Assembly (NCBI GenBank): GCA_946406585.1
Contig: CAMJLI010000117.1
Location: forward strand, 1-6,375
Direction of reading: 5' to 3'
Source: an uncultured Prevotellaceae bacterium
GTDB taxonomy: Bacteria > Bacteroidota > Bacteroidia > Bacteroidales > Bacteroidaceae
DNA: 6,375 bases
The first letter of the stretch is position 1. Every line of letters starts with the position of its first letter. Positions 6,200 through 6,375 of this stretch are shown piece by piece. A program made the position numbers and the translations under genes. The notes beneath the pieces were generated by a model. It was given only the letters and a program-made list of their open reading frames with translations. It was not told the DNA's origin and did no database searches.

Positions 6200-6373
6200 T
6201 TATTGCAAAGGCGGGATATCCTCCATAGAATAGAGGTCTATCTTTTCACGCATCCATTGGCTGAATTGTCCTTTGCCGATACCTATCTCATTTTGAAGGA
6301 ATCTATAAAAATTCACATCTTTCTCATCAGTAGCCAATGCACGTTTCAGTGCTTGATAGCCACCTCTTTTGAA
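6200..6373 (-). CDS. 3' end of an unrecognised gene (partial)
   Basis: The only minus-strand frame open to the right edge gives the last 57 codons of a gene and ends with TAA at 6200-6202. The other two minus frames stop within the first 48 bases. The peptide reads as a real, soluble, charged protein end: FKRGGYQALKRALATDEK, then a helix-like stretch, then GIGKGQFSQWMREKID and a tail ending EDIPPLQ. The GKGQFSQWM run looks like a turn between two helices but I cannot assign a family. The start lies outside the window. The gene is 143 bases upstream of the GNAT gene on the same strand, with no clear terminator between them. Confidence 0.65.
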   Translation of the reverse strand, partial: FKRGGYQALKRALATDEKDVNFYRFLQNEIGIGKGQFSQWMREKIDLYSMEDIPPLQ

Positions 6374-6375
6374 TA

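Noticed and set aside
125..6375. Defence island or mobile element built around the AAA+ protein
   Set aside because: There is no integrase, transposase, nuclease, toxin or terminal repeat. The neighbours are an ordinary transporter, the UGSC fusion and an acetyltransferase, with no operon linking them to the ATPase.

Overview
The window looks like a chromosomal piece of a member of the Bacteroidales (Bacteroides/Prevotella-like). The grounds are TAnnTTTG-type -7 promoter elements, often followed by CA, upstream of genes; no clear Shine-Dalgarno sequences; moderate GC with AT-rich intergenic stretches; and protein features typical of that group. The genus cannot be fixed from the sequence alone.

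Layout from left to right. Positions 1-124 hold a promoter-like element pointing right and a very short open frame, with no convincing gene. At 125-1351 (minus strand) lies a 12-helix major facilitator transporter of the AraJ/YgaY-like group (COG2814). Positions 1352-1547 form a divergent promoter region with two TAnnTTTG boxes back to back, plus a third closer to the gene on the right. At 1548-3251 (plus strand) lies a single-gene AAA+ ATPase with an N-terminal winged-helix-like region and an Asn in place of the usual Walker B Asp. Positions 3252-3378 form a compact two-way termination region between convergent genes, with overlapping alternative hairpins. At 3379-5310 (minus) lies the most unusual gene: a protein with a signal peptide that joins a UGSC-type domain (Cys-Gly-Leu-Cys version of the Sec/Cys-Gly-Ser-Cys motif) to a second domain that I recall as a separate protein, often encoded beside UGSC proteins. 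At 5490-6056 (minus) lies a GNAT acetyltransferase. Upstream of it is a GC-rich repeat-like islet containing a 42-codon open frame whose stop overlaps the GNAT start. The right edge (6200-6373, minus) carries the last 57 codons of a gene I do not recognise.

I see no evidence that these genes form one pathway. The transporter and the AAA+ gene are divergently transcribed. The AAA+ and UGSC genes are convergent. The UGSC gene, the GNAT gene and the partial gene point the same way but are separated by 143-179 bases, so each may be its own unit. No tRNA, rRNA, CRISPR array, insertion sequence or integrase was seen. The best candidate for something under-described is the exported UGSC fusion, followed by the AAA+ protein with the altered Walker B.
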